A DNA stretch of 22,975 nucleotides from JBBQTQ01 sp038213135 (lineage in GTDB: Bacteria; Actinomycetota; Thermoleophilia; Gaiellales; Gaiellaceae). The DNA lies in the NCBI GenBank assembly GCA_038213135.1, contig JBBQTQ010000040.1, forward strand, positions 1 through 22,975, in the 5' to 3' direction. The notes under the pieces are model-generated. The model was not told the DNA's origin. It saw only the letters and a program-made list of their open reading frames with translations, and did no database searches. A program made the position numbers and the translations under genes. Positions 15,048 to 22,272 of this stretch are shown piece by piece. Position 1 is the stretch's first letter. Every line of letters begins with the position of its first letter.

Positions 15048-16259
15048 CTACTTCACCAGGGTGAGCAGCTTGAACATCGGCAGATACATGGCGAGGATGA
15101 CCATGCCGACCAGCGCGCCGACGCCGATCATCATGATCGGCTCGATGATCGAGGTGAGGTTCTTGATCGAGTTGTCGACCTCTTCCTCGTAGAAGTCCGC
15201 GATCTTTCCGAGCATCCCGTCGAGCTCGCCGGTCTCCTCGCCGACGCGGACCATGTGCCCGATCATCGGCGGGAAGACCGCGTTCTCCGCGATCGGCTGG
15301 GCGATGCCGACACCTTGCTGGACGCGCTCGCCGACGTGCGCAAGCGCACGCTCGACGACCCAGTTGCCCGCCGTCTGGCTCGTGATCTCGAGCGCCTTGA
15401 CGATGTCGACGCCGGCGGCGACGAGACTCGAGAGCGTGCGCGAGAAGCGCGCCATCGTCACCTTGAGGACGACGTCGCCGATCTTCATCGGGATGCGCAG
15501 CTTGAAGCGGTCCCAGCCCTGCCGGCCGCGCTCGCTGCGCTTCCAGCGCCTGAAGAGGAAGATCGACAGGAAGATCGCCGGGAAGACGATGTACCACTGG
15601 TGGCGCATGAGATCCGACGCGCCGACCACCACTCGGGTCATCAGCGGCAGCTTCCCGTGCAGCTGCGTGAACATCTTCTGGAAGACCGGGATCACGAACA
15701 TCAGCATCGCCGTGATGATCAGGCTCGCGAACGCGAGGACGAGGGTCGGGTAGATCAGCGCGCCCTTGACGCGGCGCTTGATGCCCGTTTCCTTTTCGAT
15801 CTGGAGGGCGACGCGGTCGAGCACGTGGTCGAGGATGCCCGCAGCCTCGCCGGCTTCGACCATCGAGGTGTAGAGACGCGTGAAGATCTTCGGGTGGCGG
15901 GCCAGCGCCTGGGAGAGCAGAAGGCCGCCCTCGACGTCCGCGCGGACCTCTGCGAGGACGTCAGCGAAATACGGGTCGTCGGTCTGCTCCTCGAGAATCA
16001 CGAGCGCGGAGACGACGTTCAGGCCGGCGGCGATCATCGTCGCGAACTGGCGAGAGAAGACCTGGAGCGTCTTCGGCTTGACCTTCTTGAAGGCGGTACG
16101 GACGCTCTGTTCGCCGCTTGCGGGGAGCTCGTCGAGGCTCTCGGCGAGCAAACCGCGCGCGCGTAGCTGCTCGCGTGCAGCCTGCGGACTGGGCGCGTGG
16201 ACCTCGCCGAAAAGCTCGAAACCGTCGGCGTTGATCGCGCTATACGCGTATGCAGCCAT
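15048..16259 (-). CDS. pilC: Type IV pilus inner-membrane platform protein PilC
   Basis: A 403-residue GspF/PilC protein of standard length. It begins with the family hallmark MAAYAYSAINADGFELFGEV and has two T2SSF domains: VFSRQFATMIAAGLNVVSAL (about 67-190) and ARFSRTLSSLVAAGVDIVKA (about 270-395), each followed by E-rich GE.(A/T)G turns. Membrane helices lie about 168-192, 220-238 and 372-396. PilC is the rotary platform on which PilB and PilT act. It is transcribed away from the minor prepilin gene from a sigma-28-like promoter 9 nt before its ATG and has no Shine-Dalgarno, so it is probably leaderless. Confidence 0.95.
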   Translation of the reverse strand: MAAYAYSAINADGFELFGEVHAPSPQAAREQLRARGLLAESLDELPASGEQSVRTAFKKVKPKTLQVFSRQFATMIAAGLNVVSALVILEEQTDDPYFADVLAEVRADVEGGLLLSQALARHPKIFTRLYTSMVEAGEAAGILDHVLDRVALQIEKETGIKRRVKGALIYPTLVLAFASLIITAMLMFVIPVFQKMFTQLHGKLPLMTRVVVGASDLMRHQWYIVFPAIFLSIFLFRRWKRSERGRQGWDRFKLRIPMKIGDVVLKVTMARFSRTLSSLVAAGVDIVKALEITSQTAGNWVVERALAHVGERVQQGVGIAQPIAENAVFPPMIGHMVRVGEETGELDGMLGKIADFYEEEVDNSIKNLTSIIEPIMMIGVGALVGMVILAMYLPMFKLLTLVK

Positions 16260-16260
16260 G

Positions 16261-16330
16261 CACGAGCGATATCGGCACCCCGGGAAGGGCGCTTGAGGCG
16301 GCGGATCGGACTGCCGATACCGCTCTCGTG
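16261..16330. promoter_or_regulatory. Back-to-back sigma-28-like promoters, pilC / prepilin
   Basis: Minus strand: CAAG (16295-16292), 15 nt, GCCGATAT (16276-16269), toward pilC. Plus strand: TGAG (16294-16297), 15 nt, GCCGATAC (16313-16320), toward the prepilin. The two -35 tetramers overlap in CTTGAG and the flanks form an imperfect inverted repeat (TGCCGATAYCGCTC in each outward direction). The spacing equals that of FliA/WhiG promoters (TAAA-N15-GCCGATAA). Confidence 0.65.
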
Positions 16331-16846
16331 GTCAAACGACTGCGCCGCCAGGATGCCTTCGGTCTCGTCGAGCTCCTCATCGCCATGCTGATCCTGAGCA
16401 TTGCGCTGCTCGGCATCCTCGCCGCGTTCAGCGCCGGCCAGCTGGCGCTCCGGCGTGCCAGCCATCTCTCCACCGCGGCGTCGCTGGCCGACCAGCAAAT
16501 GGAGCTCTACCGTGCGCTCACCTACACGGCGATCGCCCTCGACACGACCTCCGTGCAGGCGACCGATTCGACCTACCGGGGAGACACGGCGCTCGGCGGC
16601 AACCTCGCCAACGACGTGACGACCTCGAGCGGCTGTTCAGGGCTCCCGAACCAGTGCGTGCCGTCACGCTCGCTGACCGGGCCCGACCACGGCGGCTATC
16701 GCGTCGACACGTACGTGGTCTCGCAGACGCCCGCGATCGGCCGGGCGGAGAAGCTCGTCACCGTCGTCGTTCGCGATTCGACCAACCTCTCGGGCCGCGC
16801 GCTCGCCCGTGAGGCGACGACGTTCGACTCCTCGACCGGCAACTGA
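16328..16846 (+). CDS. Minor type IV prepilin (PilV/GspI-like)
   Basis: 172 residues from the GTG at 16328. A short basic leader (VKRLRRQDA) precedes the class III signal FGLVELLIAMLILSIALLGI, with the invariant Glu at mature position 5, then the hydrophobic N-terminal helix and a soluble pseudopilin-like domain with two cysteines (GCSGLPNQC). The residue before the cleavage site is Ala instead of Gly, which PilD tolerates less well. The GTG is chosen because it gives a normal 9-residue leader and lies 7 nt after the -10 element, i.e. a leaderless message; the frame is open to 16250. Likely a pilus-initiation or tip component. Followed by a weak hairpin. Confidence 0.88.
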   Translation: MVKRLRRQDAFGLVELLIAMLILSIALLGILAAFSAGQLALRRASHLSTAASLADQQMELYRALTYTAIALDTTSVQATDSTYRGDTALGGNLANDVTTSSGCSGLPNQCVPSRSLTGPDHGGYRVDTYVVSQTPAIGRAEKLVTVVVRDSTNLSGRALAREATTFDSSTGN

Positions 16847-16867
16847 TCGTCCGTTAGGGCCCAGTTT

Positions 16868-16882
16868 CGGGGACACGCCCCG
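16868..16882 (+). terminator. Hairpin after the minor prepilin gene
   Basis: CGGGG-ACACG-CCCCG, a short 5-bp stem 22 nt past the stop, preceded by TTAGGGCCCAGTTT. Together with 16991-17007 it flanks an unexplained 108-bp stretch (16883-16990). The upstream sequence is an imperfect inverted copy of that on the other side. Confidence 0.45.
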
Positions 16883-16990
16883 TCGTATTGGCCTCGCGGT
16901 CGCGCTGTCCGCCAAGCGGCAAACGGCCTGCGTAGGTAGGGAAACCGCGTCGCCATGTGCCAAGCCGCCATGCCTCGGCCGGACGGTTCG

Positions 16991-17007
16991 CCGGGGCCAC
17001 GCCCCGG
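16991..17007 (-). terminator. Terminator of the pilTMNO operon
   Basis: CCGGGG-CCACG-CCCCGG, a 6-bp GC stem 11 nt past the stop codon at 17018, preceded on the minus strand by TAACGGCCCAAGTCC. It belongs to the same terminator-like family as 6660-6690 and 16868-16882. Confidence 0.55.
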
Positions 17008-17017
17008 ACTTGGGCCG

Positions 17018-18031
17018 TTAGGGGCTCGTCGTCGAGGTGGTGCTCGTCGGCGTGGTGCTCGTCGTCGGCGGCGGCGGGGCCGGCGTCGGGACGGTGAGCG
17101 TGCCCGTCGACTTCGTGGTCGTCGTCGCCGCGGTCGGCGCGGGGCCGGGCTGGCCGGCGCAGGAAGGAAGCAGGGTCAGCTTGTAGCGAAGACCGTCGGC
17201 GCTGTTCACGAGCGTCAGCGGCGTTCCCCGCTTCAGCGTAATCGCCGGTGAGCCGCTCTCGTAGGAGCCGCCGACGATGCCGATCTTGATGCTCGCTACA
17301 TTGGCGGCGATCGAGACGACTTTGAAGATGTCCTCAGAGCCCGGGAACTGGCCCTTGATCGGCACCGTTTCGCAGCGGCCGTTCGTCGAGATCGCGACCG
17401 CGGAGGGCGTCTGCGGCCTCGGGGCGGGAGGAGTCGGCGTGGTGGCCGTCGGAGTCGGAGCGGGCGTCGAGTGCGTCGGCGTCGGCGTCGGCGGCGCGGG
17501 CGAGGTCGTCGACGGCAGCGTCACGGGCGCCGGGGTGGTCGGCAGCGCGACGGGCGGCGCAGGCGTCGTGAGCGGCGTCGTCACCGAGGGCAGCGTCACG
17601 GCAGGCGTGGTCAGGACGGGGGCGGGCGGGACCGGTGTCGCCACAGGAGTTGTCGCCGTCGGAACAGGCGTCGTCGGCGTCGGCGAGGTGCTCTGGGAGC
17701 CGCCAACCTGCTGCACGAATGGATCCTTCGTCTTGAAGAGCCCGAACGAGGCCAGCTGGCCCGCGGTCGGCTGCACGACGACCGTATCCGTGTTCGGCAG
17801 CGTCGTCGCAGGCGAGGGCGTCGCCGTCGCAGGGACGACTCCGGGCGCGCTCGCCGACGCGGCCGAGGCCGCCGGCGGCTTGCCGGAGAGCTTGTGGTAG
17901 GTCTTGAGGGTGCGAGGCACCTGGAAGATCAGGAGCCCGACGAGCAGCACCGTGCCGACGATGACGATCTTCTTCTGACGCGCCTGCTTCGCCTCGTGCG
18001 CGGTCTGGCCGCGGCCTTTGCGCCCGCTCAT
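17018..18031 (-). CDS. Bitopic Pro/Thr-rich protein in the PilP position
   Basis: 337 residues. A basic cytoplasmic N-terminus (MSGRKGRGQTAHEAKQARQKK), one membrane helix (about 22-42), a short conserved-looking segment (QLASFGLFKTKDPFVQQVGG, about 90-110), then about 100 residues of Pro/Thr/Ala/Val low complexity, a folded domain (about 215-300: GRCETVPIKGQFPGSEDIFK, VASIKIGIVGGSYESGS, KLTLLPSCAG, two Cys) and another Pro/Thr tail. The start ATG overlaps the pilO stop (ATGA). In Gram-negatives PilP, a lipoprotein, follows PilO and bridges to the secretin; this protein has no lipobox and no recognisable PilP homology, so it may be the monoderm substitute that spans the wall. Function inferred from place only. 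Confidence 0.7.
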   Translation of the reverse strand: MSGRKGRGQTAHEAKQARQKKIVIVGTVLLVGLLIFQVPRTLKTYHKLSGKPPAASAASASAPGVVPATATPSPATTLPNTDTVVVQPTAGQLASFGLFKTKDPFVQQVGGSQSTSPTPTTPVPTATTPVATPVPPAPVLTTPAVTLPSVTTPLTTPAPPVALPTTPAPVTLPSTTSPAPPTPTPTHSTPAPTPTATTPTPPAPRPQTPSAVAISTNGRCETVPIKGQFPGSEDIFKVVSIAANVASIKIGIVGGSYESGSPAITLKRGTPLTLVNSADGLRYKLTLLPSCAGQPGPAPTAATTTTKSTGTLTVPTPAPPPPTTSTTPTSTTSTTSP

Positions 18032-18747
18032 GGCTGGCCTCCGAGCGAGGTTCCGGACGTGGTCGACGTCGGGATCGTCGGAATGGGCAGCGGGCCGGTC
18101 TCGCTCGGAACCGTCGTGGTCGTCACCGGAGCGGCCGGCGCGGCGACCGCGCCCGAGGGCGCCGGCAGCGGTGAGGGCACCGCCCCGCTCCCGTAGACGA
18201 ATGCGTCGACACGGATGGTGGCCTGAACCGCGGGGAACTGGACGTCGCCCTCGTTGAAGGAGATCGACTCGACGGCGAAGAGACGACCGGTCGCCGAGAG
18301 CGTTCCTGCGTGGACGCCGACCAGGTTGCGGAGCCGGTAGAGGAAGTCGGCGAGGTCGTAGAAGTGCCCGTCGAAGACGAGGTCGATCGGCAGCACCTGG
18401 TAGCTCGATCCCGACTGCACCGGCGCCGGCGTGACCGACTTGAACGTGATCCCGGTCTCCTGCGCGATCTGGCTCAGCTGCAAGAGCACGTCCGGGATGT
18501 CGGCGGTGTCGGGCATCGCGCGCGAGAGACGGAAGAGATCGGCCACGCGGATCGCCTGACCCGGCGCGGGCTTCGGGGCGGGCGCCTGCGCCGCGTCGAG
18601 TTGCGCGCGCACGTCCTCGATCTCGCGCGCCAGGCGCGAGGCCTCGTGCCGTTTCGGCGCGATCAGCAGGAGGTAGCCGGCGATCAGCGCAAACACCACG
18701 CCGACGGCAAGGCCGATCAGTGCATTGCGGTTCGACCTGGGCTTCAC
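18028..18747 (-). CDS. pilO: Type IV pilus assembly protein PilO
   Basis: 239 residues from a GTG that overlaps the pilN stop (GTGA). N-terminal basic stretch and membrane helix (about 8-30, NALIGLAVGVVFALIAGYLL), a coiled coil (HEASRLAREIEDVRAQLDAA), then the PilO ferredoxin-like fold with VLLQLSQIAQETGITFKSV, LPIDLVFDGHFYDLADFLYR and the GRLFAVESISF strand. The last 50 residues are Pro/Ser/Thr-rich. PilO pairs with PilN in the alignment complex. An ORF of 457 codons covers the same frame, but its upstream part is pilN read out of frame. Confidence 0.9.
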   Translation of the reverse strand: MKPRSNRNALIGLAVGVVFALIAGYLLLIAPKRHEASRLAREIEDVRAQLDAAQAPAPKPAPGQAIRVADLFRLSRAMPDTADIPDVLLQLSQIAQETGITFKSVTPAPVQSGSSYQVLPIDLVFDGHFYDLADFLYRLRNLVGVHAGTLSATGRLFAVESISFNEGDVQFPAVQATIRVDAFVYGSGAVPSPLPAPSGAVAAPAAPVTTTTVPSETGPLPIPTIPTSTTSGTSLGGQP

Positions 18748-19352
18748 GAGCTCGCCCCCGCCGCCCGCAGGCCGGCCTCGACGGTGAACGCAACGACGTC
18801 GTGGCCCTGAGAGGTCGTCGTCCCGCTCGAGCTGAGGGTCACGTTCGTCAGCTCCGGGATCACCTGGAGCCTTGCGAGCAGGCGCGCGACGCTCTCCTGG
18901 GAGTAGGTGTAGCCGATGATCTTGACCGAGTTGCCGAGCGTCGTCGACGGAGTGGCCACAGCGGTCACGGCGGCGGCTGGCCCGTTCGTCGAGGTGACGT
19001 TCAGGCTCGTGAGCCAGACGTCGTCGGGCAGCACCGAGGAGATCTCGCGCAGGATCCTGTCCCAGGCGATCCGCTGCGAGAGGGCTGTCGCGAGCGCGGC
19101 GACGCGCTGTGCGTTCTGCGCCTGCAGCGCTGGATTGACGTTGTTCACGGTCTTCGGGGGCGGCAGCGCTGCGAGCTGCTGCTGCAGCGCGGCGAGCTCC
19201 GAGCGGGCGCTCTTCACCTTCGAGCCCGTGTAGAAGAACCCGAGCGCGAGCACGCCCGCAACGAAGAAGGGCGCGGCGATCGCGAGCTTGGTCTGCGAGT
19301 TCGGCGCGGCTGAGCGCGGCTCGTTCCTCGGCAGGAGGTTGACGGCACGCAT
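18744..19352 (-). CDS. pilN: Type IV pilus assembly protein PilN
   Basis: 202 residues beginning MRAVNLLPRNEP; the VNLLP peptide at 4-8 is the segment that PilM grips in known PilM-PilN complexes. One membrane helix follows (about 24-42), then a coiled coil (SARSELAALQQQLAALPPP) and the PilN fold with ISSVLPDDVWLTSLNVTST and the VARLLARLQVIPELTNVTL region. The ATG at 19352 has its GAGG Shine-Dalgarno inside an inverted repeat that pairs with sequence just after the pilM stop, so expression is probably coupled to pilM translation. Confidence 0.93.
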   Translation of the reverse strand: MRAVNLLPRNEPRSAAPNSQTKLAIAAPFFVAGVLALGFFYTGSKVKSARSELAALQQQLAALPPPKTVNNVNPALQAQNAQRVAALATALSQRIAWDRILREISSVLPDDVWLTSLNVTSTNGPAAAVTAVATPSTTLGNSVKIIGYTYSQESVARLLARLQVIPELTNVTLSSSGTTTSQGHDVVAFTVEAGLRAAGASS

Positions 19353-19353
19353 C

Positions 19354-19517
19354 AGTGCCTCGTCCAGTGACGCCGTTGGACTTCTGGGTCGCTAGCACCA
19401 AGCCAGGGGCCGCACTCGTCCGCAGGCCAGGCCGGGAGCCTGGTCAAGGAGGAGGGTGGGCTCTGGCGCCGCGTGCTAGCGGGCCAGAAGCCGACAAGTG
19501 TTGCTGGACGAGGCACT
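19354..19517 (-). repeat. 164-bp inverted repeat filling the pilM-pilN gap
   Basis: Arms 19354-19398 and 19473-19517 are 45 nt each and complementary at 35 of 45 positions (37 with G-U), with no gaps. The outer 14 bp (CTGGACGAGGCACT) and inner 9 bp (GTGCTAGCG) are perfect. A further 8-bp stem sits in the 74-nt centre (GGCCAGGC/GCCTGGTC). The element runs from the pilM stop codon to 1 nt before the pilN ATG. It may be a regulatory RNA hairpin or a small TIR (MITE-like) insertion; no target duplication is evident. Confidence 0.75.
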
Positions 19518-21036
19518 AATCCTCGATCCCGAGTCCGATTGCCGCCGCGAGCGAGCCGCCGAGCTCCTGCTTGCGGAGCTTGCGGTTGATCTTTACGCGC
19601 AGACCGGCGTCGCCGACACGCACGTCGACTCCGATCAGCCTGCCCAGCTCCTCTGCGAGACCAGGCAGCTGGGAGGAGCCGCCGGTGAGCACGATCTCGG
19701 CGATTCCGAGCGAGCCCGGCTGATCCTGGTAGAAGCGCAGGGAGGCGATCAGCTCGCGCGCGAAGCTGTGCAGCTCGGCGCGAACCGCGGCGCGTGCCTT
19801 CTCGGCGAGCTCGGGCGCGAGACCTTCGGGCGCTTCGGCGCCCTCCGCCAGGGAGAGCGAGCGCTTGATGCGCTCGACCTGCTCTGGGCCGAGCTCGAGC
19901 GCGGAGGCGATCGCCGCACCGATCGCGGCGCCTCCCCACTCCAGTACACGCGTGAACTCACAGGCCGCGCCGTCCGAGACCGCGAGGTTCGAGCGCTCGT
20001 GGCCGATCGAGACGACGACGAGCCCGGCATCCTCGCCCGCGCCGATCGATGCGCCGGGGGGAGTCAGGGCGCGCAGCAACGCGAACGCTTCGAGGTCGAT
20101 CCCGACGAGCTTGACGCCCGCCTTCTTGCAGGCCGCCACGTAGCGCTCCACGAGCTCGCGATGGGCGACGACGAGCAGGACGCGTCGCGTGAGGACGTCG
20201 TCCGGGCCCATCGTCTCGCCGAGAACGCGCCAGTCGAGAACAGCCTCGTCGAGCGGGATCGGCAGGGCGTCCTGCGCGCGGAAGCGGATCGCGTTCGCGA
20301 GCTGCTTCGGATCGTCGATGCCCGCGATGTCGAAGACGCGAACGGCGATCCGGTTGTTGGCGATCCCGAGGCGGACGTGCGCGCGCGGGAGCTTGTTCTT
20401 GCGGAAGAAGGTCCTCAGCGCGCGCGCGAGGGCATCCGGCTCGCGCAGCTCCCCGCCGACGACGACACCGGCCTCGAGCGGAGCCTGGGCGACGCTCATC
20501 AGTTTCGCGGAACCGTTGTTGTGGATCTCCGCGGCCGAGATCTGCGTCGCACCGATCTTCAGCCCGACCAGCTTCTTATGGCGTGGATGGTTGTCGCGCG
20601 GAGCGTGCTTCGCCGCGAGCGCGGCCTCCTTCGCGGCCGCCTTCTCCTCCTGCGCCTGCTGCTTGCGCTCGGCGCGGGAGGGCTTGCGGTGCTCGGCCGC
20701 CTCGGGGACGAGGTCATCGACGTGGACGATCTCCTGCTGAGGCGCGACCGGCCGCAACACCTCCGCGACCGGCGAGGCCGGCACGGAGAGCGGAGGCATC
20801 GTCACGCCGATCGACGGCTCGGCGCGCTTGACCGACGGCGGCGCAGGCTGAGCGGCCGCCTGCTTCGTGGCCTTCCTCTTCCGGCCGAAGGAGATCTTCT
20901 TCTTCCAGACGGATTGCTCGGGCTTCTTGGCCGTCACCGGGGAGGGAGCCGGGGCTGCGGCCTTCGTCGAGCGCTCCTTCTTCGGCTTGCGCTTGAAGGA
21001 GATCTCCTTCTTCCAGATCGAGGTCTCGTCTGCCAT
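19516..21036 (-). CDS. pilM: Type IV pilus assembly ATPase-fold protein PilM
   Basis: 506 residues. The actin-like PilM core begins near residue 153 (KKLVGLKIGATQISAAEI) and carries FRAQDALPIPLDEAVLDWRV, the second phosphate motif VVVSIGHERSNLAV, and the adenosine motif EIVLTGGSSQLPGLAEELG, ending with KINRKLRKQELGGSLAAAIG. The usual PilM is about 350 residues; the extra 150 at the N-terminus are basic and Ala/Pro-rich and hold two copies of a 12-residue motif (SIWKKEISFKRK at 6-17; SVWKKKISFGRK at 42-53). PilM is cytoplasmic and recruits PilN via its NLLP peptide. It follows pilT by 6 nt. Confidence 0.93.
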   Translation of the reverse strand: MADETSIWKKEISFKRKPKKERSTKAAAPAPSPVTAKKPEQSVWKKKISFGRKRKATKQAAAQPAPPSVKRAEPSIGVTMPPLSVPASPVAEVLRPVAPQQEIVHVDDLVPEAAEHRKPSRAERKQQAQEEKAAAKEAALAAKHAPRDNHPRHKKLVGLKIGATQISAAEIHNNGSAKLMSVAQAPLEAGVVVGGELREPDALARALRTFFRKNKLPRAHVRLGIANNRIAVRVFDIAGIDDPKQLANAIRFRAQDALPIPLDEAVLDWRVLGETMGPDDVLTRRVLLVVAHRELVERYVAACKKAGVKLVGIDLEAFALLRALTPPGASIGAGEDAGLVVVSIGHERSNLAVSDGAACEFTRVLEWGGAAIGAAIASALELGPEQVERIKRSLSLAEGAEAPEGLAPELAEKARAAVRAELHSFARELIASLRFYQDQPGSLGIAEIVLTGGSSQLPGLAEELGRLIGVDVRVGDAGLRVKINRKLRKQELGGSLAAAIGLGIED

Positions 21037-21042
21037 GACTCG

Positions 21043-22176
21043 CTAGCTCGCCGCCAAACGGAGGCCGCTCGCAGCGAGCGGGTCGGAGGACGGGGCCTGG
21101 ATGCCCTTCCGTTCGAGCGCGCCGGCGAGCTGCTCCGGCCGGCTCGAGCAGCCGAATGCGGTCTCCTGGGTGATCGCGCCGCGCAGGACGAGCTCGACCA
21201 GCGACTGCTCCATCGTCTGCATCCCGCGCGTGGTGCCGGTCTGCATGACCGAGTAGATCTGCTCGACCTTGCCCTGGCGGATCAGATTCCTGACGGCGTC
21301 GTCGGGCAGCAGGATCTCGAGCGCCGGCACGCGACCGAGCCCGTCGGCGCTCGGCAGCAGCGCCTGGGTCACGATCGCCTCGAGCGAGGCGGCGATCTGC
21401 ACGCGTACCTGCTCTTGCTGCTCGGCGGGGAAGACGTCGATGATCCGGTCGACCGTCGCCGGTGCGCTCTGCGTGTGGAGCGTGGCGAAGACGAGGTGGC
21501 CGGTCTCGGCGGCGGTGAGGGCGGTCGAGATCGTCTCGAGGTCGCGCATCTCGCCGAGGAGGATCACGTCGGGGTCCTGGCGGAGCGCGGCGCGCAGCGC
21601 ATCGGCGAACGAGGTCGCGTCGGTGCCGATCTCGCGCTGGTTCACGACACAGCTCTTGTGCGCGTGCACGAACTCGATCGGGTCCTCGATCGTCAGGATG
21701 TGAGCGGCCCGCGTCGAGTTGATCTCGTCGATCAGCGCCGCCAGCGTCGTCGACTTACCCGAGCCGGTCGGCCCGGTGACGAGCACGAGCCCGCGCGGGC
21801 GCTGGGTCAGCTCGTGGAGCGACTCGGGCAGGCCGAGCTGCTCGAGCGTCTTCAGCTCTTCGGGAATCAGCCGGAACGCTGCGCCGAGCGACTCGCGCTG
21901 GAAGTAGACGTTCACGCGGAAGCGCGCGACGCCGGGCAGCGAGTAGGCGATGTCGATCGAGCGGTCGATCTCGAGCCGCTTCTGCTGCTCGGTCGACATC
22001 GCGCGATACAGCAGCTGCTGCGTTTGCTCCGCCGTCAGCACCGGCAGGTTGTCGACGCGCTCGAGTCGGCCGCGGACGCGCACCACGGGCGGCGTCCCGA
22101 CCGTCACGTGCAGGTCGGACGCCTTCCATTCGGCCATCTGGCCGAGCAGGTCGTCAAGCGTGTAAGTGATTTCCAT
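21043..22176 (-). CDS. pilT: Type IV pilus retraction ATPase PilT
   Basis: 377 residues, hexameric secretion-type ATPase that depolymerises pili. Complete motifs: Walker A GPTGSGKST (135-143), Asp box ILTIEDPIEF (160-169), Walker B VILLGEMRD with Glu209, His box TGHLVFATLHT (225-235) and the PilT-specific AVRNLIRQGK (293-302), which separates PilT from PilB. The N-terminus SDLHVTVGTPPVVRVRG is the PAS-like domain. First gene of pilT-pilM-pilN-pilO; the operon promoter has TAAG-N15-GCCGATAG. The extension ATPase PilB and peptidase PilD are not in the window. Confidence 0.96.
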   Translation of the reverse strand: MEITYTLDDLLGQMAEWKASDLHVTVGTPPVVRVRGRLERVDNLPVLTAEQTQQLLYRAMSTEQQKRLEIDRSIDIAYSLPGVARFRVNVYFQRESLGAAFRLIPEELKTLEQLGLPESLHELTQRPRGLVLVTGPTGSGKSTTLAALIDEINSTRAAHILTIEDPIEFVHAHKSCVVNQREIGTDATSFADALRAALRQDPDVILLGEMRDLETISTALTAAETGHLVFATLHTQSAPATVDRIIDVFPAEQQEQVRVQIAASLEAIVTQALLPSADGLGRVPALEILLPDDAVRNLIRQGKVEQIYSVMQTGTTRGMQTMEQSLVELVLRGAITQETAFGCSSRPEQLAGALERKGIQAPSSDPLAASGLRLAAS

Positions 22177-22194
22177 TCGGCTCCCTCGTTCGGG

Positions 22195-22221
22195 CTATCG
22201 GCAGAGGGAGCGCGGCCCTTA
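22195..22221 (-). promoter_or_regulatory. Sigma-28-like promoter of pilT operon
   Basis: Minus strand TAAG (22221-22218), 15 nt, GCCGATAG (22202-22195), 18 nt before the pilT ATG. Spacing and 7 of 8 -10 bases match the FliA/WhiG-type consensus TAAA-N15-GCCGATAA. A GAGGGAG Shine-Dalgarno lies between it and the ATG. Confidence 0.65.
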
Positions 22222-22233
22222 AGAGCGCGCGTA

Positions 22234-22266
22234 AGAGGGGGCGCGGCGCGCGCGTCTCCCCCTTTT
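22234..22266 (+). terminator. GC hairpin with T-tract between pilT and pilA promoters
   Basis: GGGGG (22237-22241) pairs with CCCCC (22258-22262) around a self-complementary GCGC-rich centre and is followed by TTTT. It lies between the two divergent promoters and upstream of the proposed pilA start of transcription, so it may insulate pilA from antisense pilT-side initiation, not attenuate pilA. Confidence 0.4.
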
Positions 22267-22272
22267 GAGGGT

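Noticed and set aside
13942..15192. 416-codon plus-strand frame over the secreted protein gene
   Set aside because: Shadow of the 14189-15034 gene; it runs on into the antisense of pilC and has no recognisable features.
16883..16990. Possible cyclic-di-GMP (GEMM-type) riboswitch
   Set aside because: Fragments such as GGCAAACGGCC and GTAGGTAGGG resemble pieces of the consensus, but the order is wrong and no gene start lies downstream on either strand.
18032..18793. N-terminal extension of the PilP-position ORF to 591 codons
   Set aside because: The extra part is pilO read out of frame; the ATG at 18031 overlaps the pilO stop and begins a normal basic N-terminus.
22234..22266. Attenuator in the pilA leader
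   Set aside because: The proposed pilA promoter lies downstream of this hairpin, so it would not be transcribed in the pilA message.
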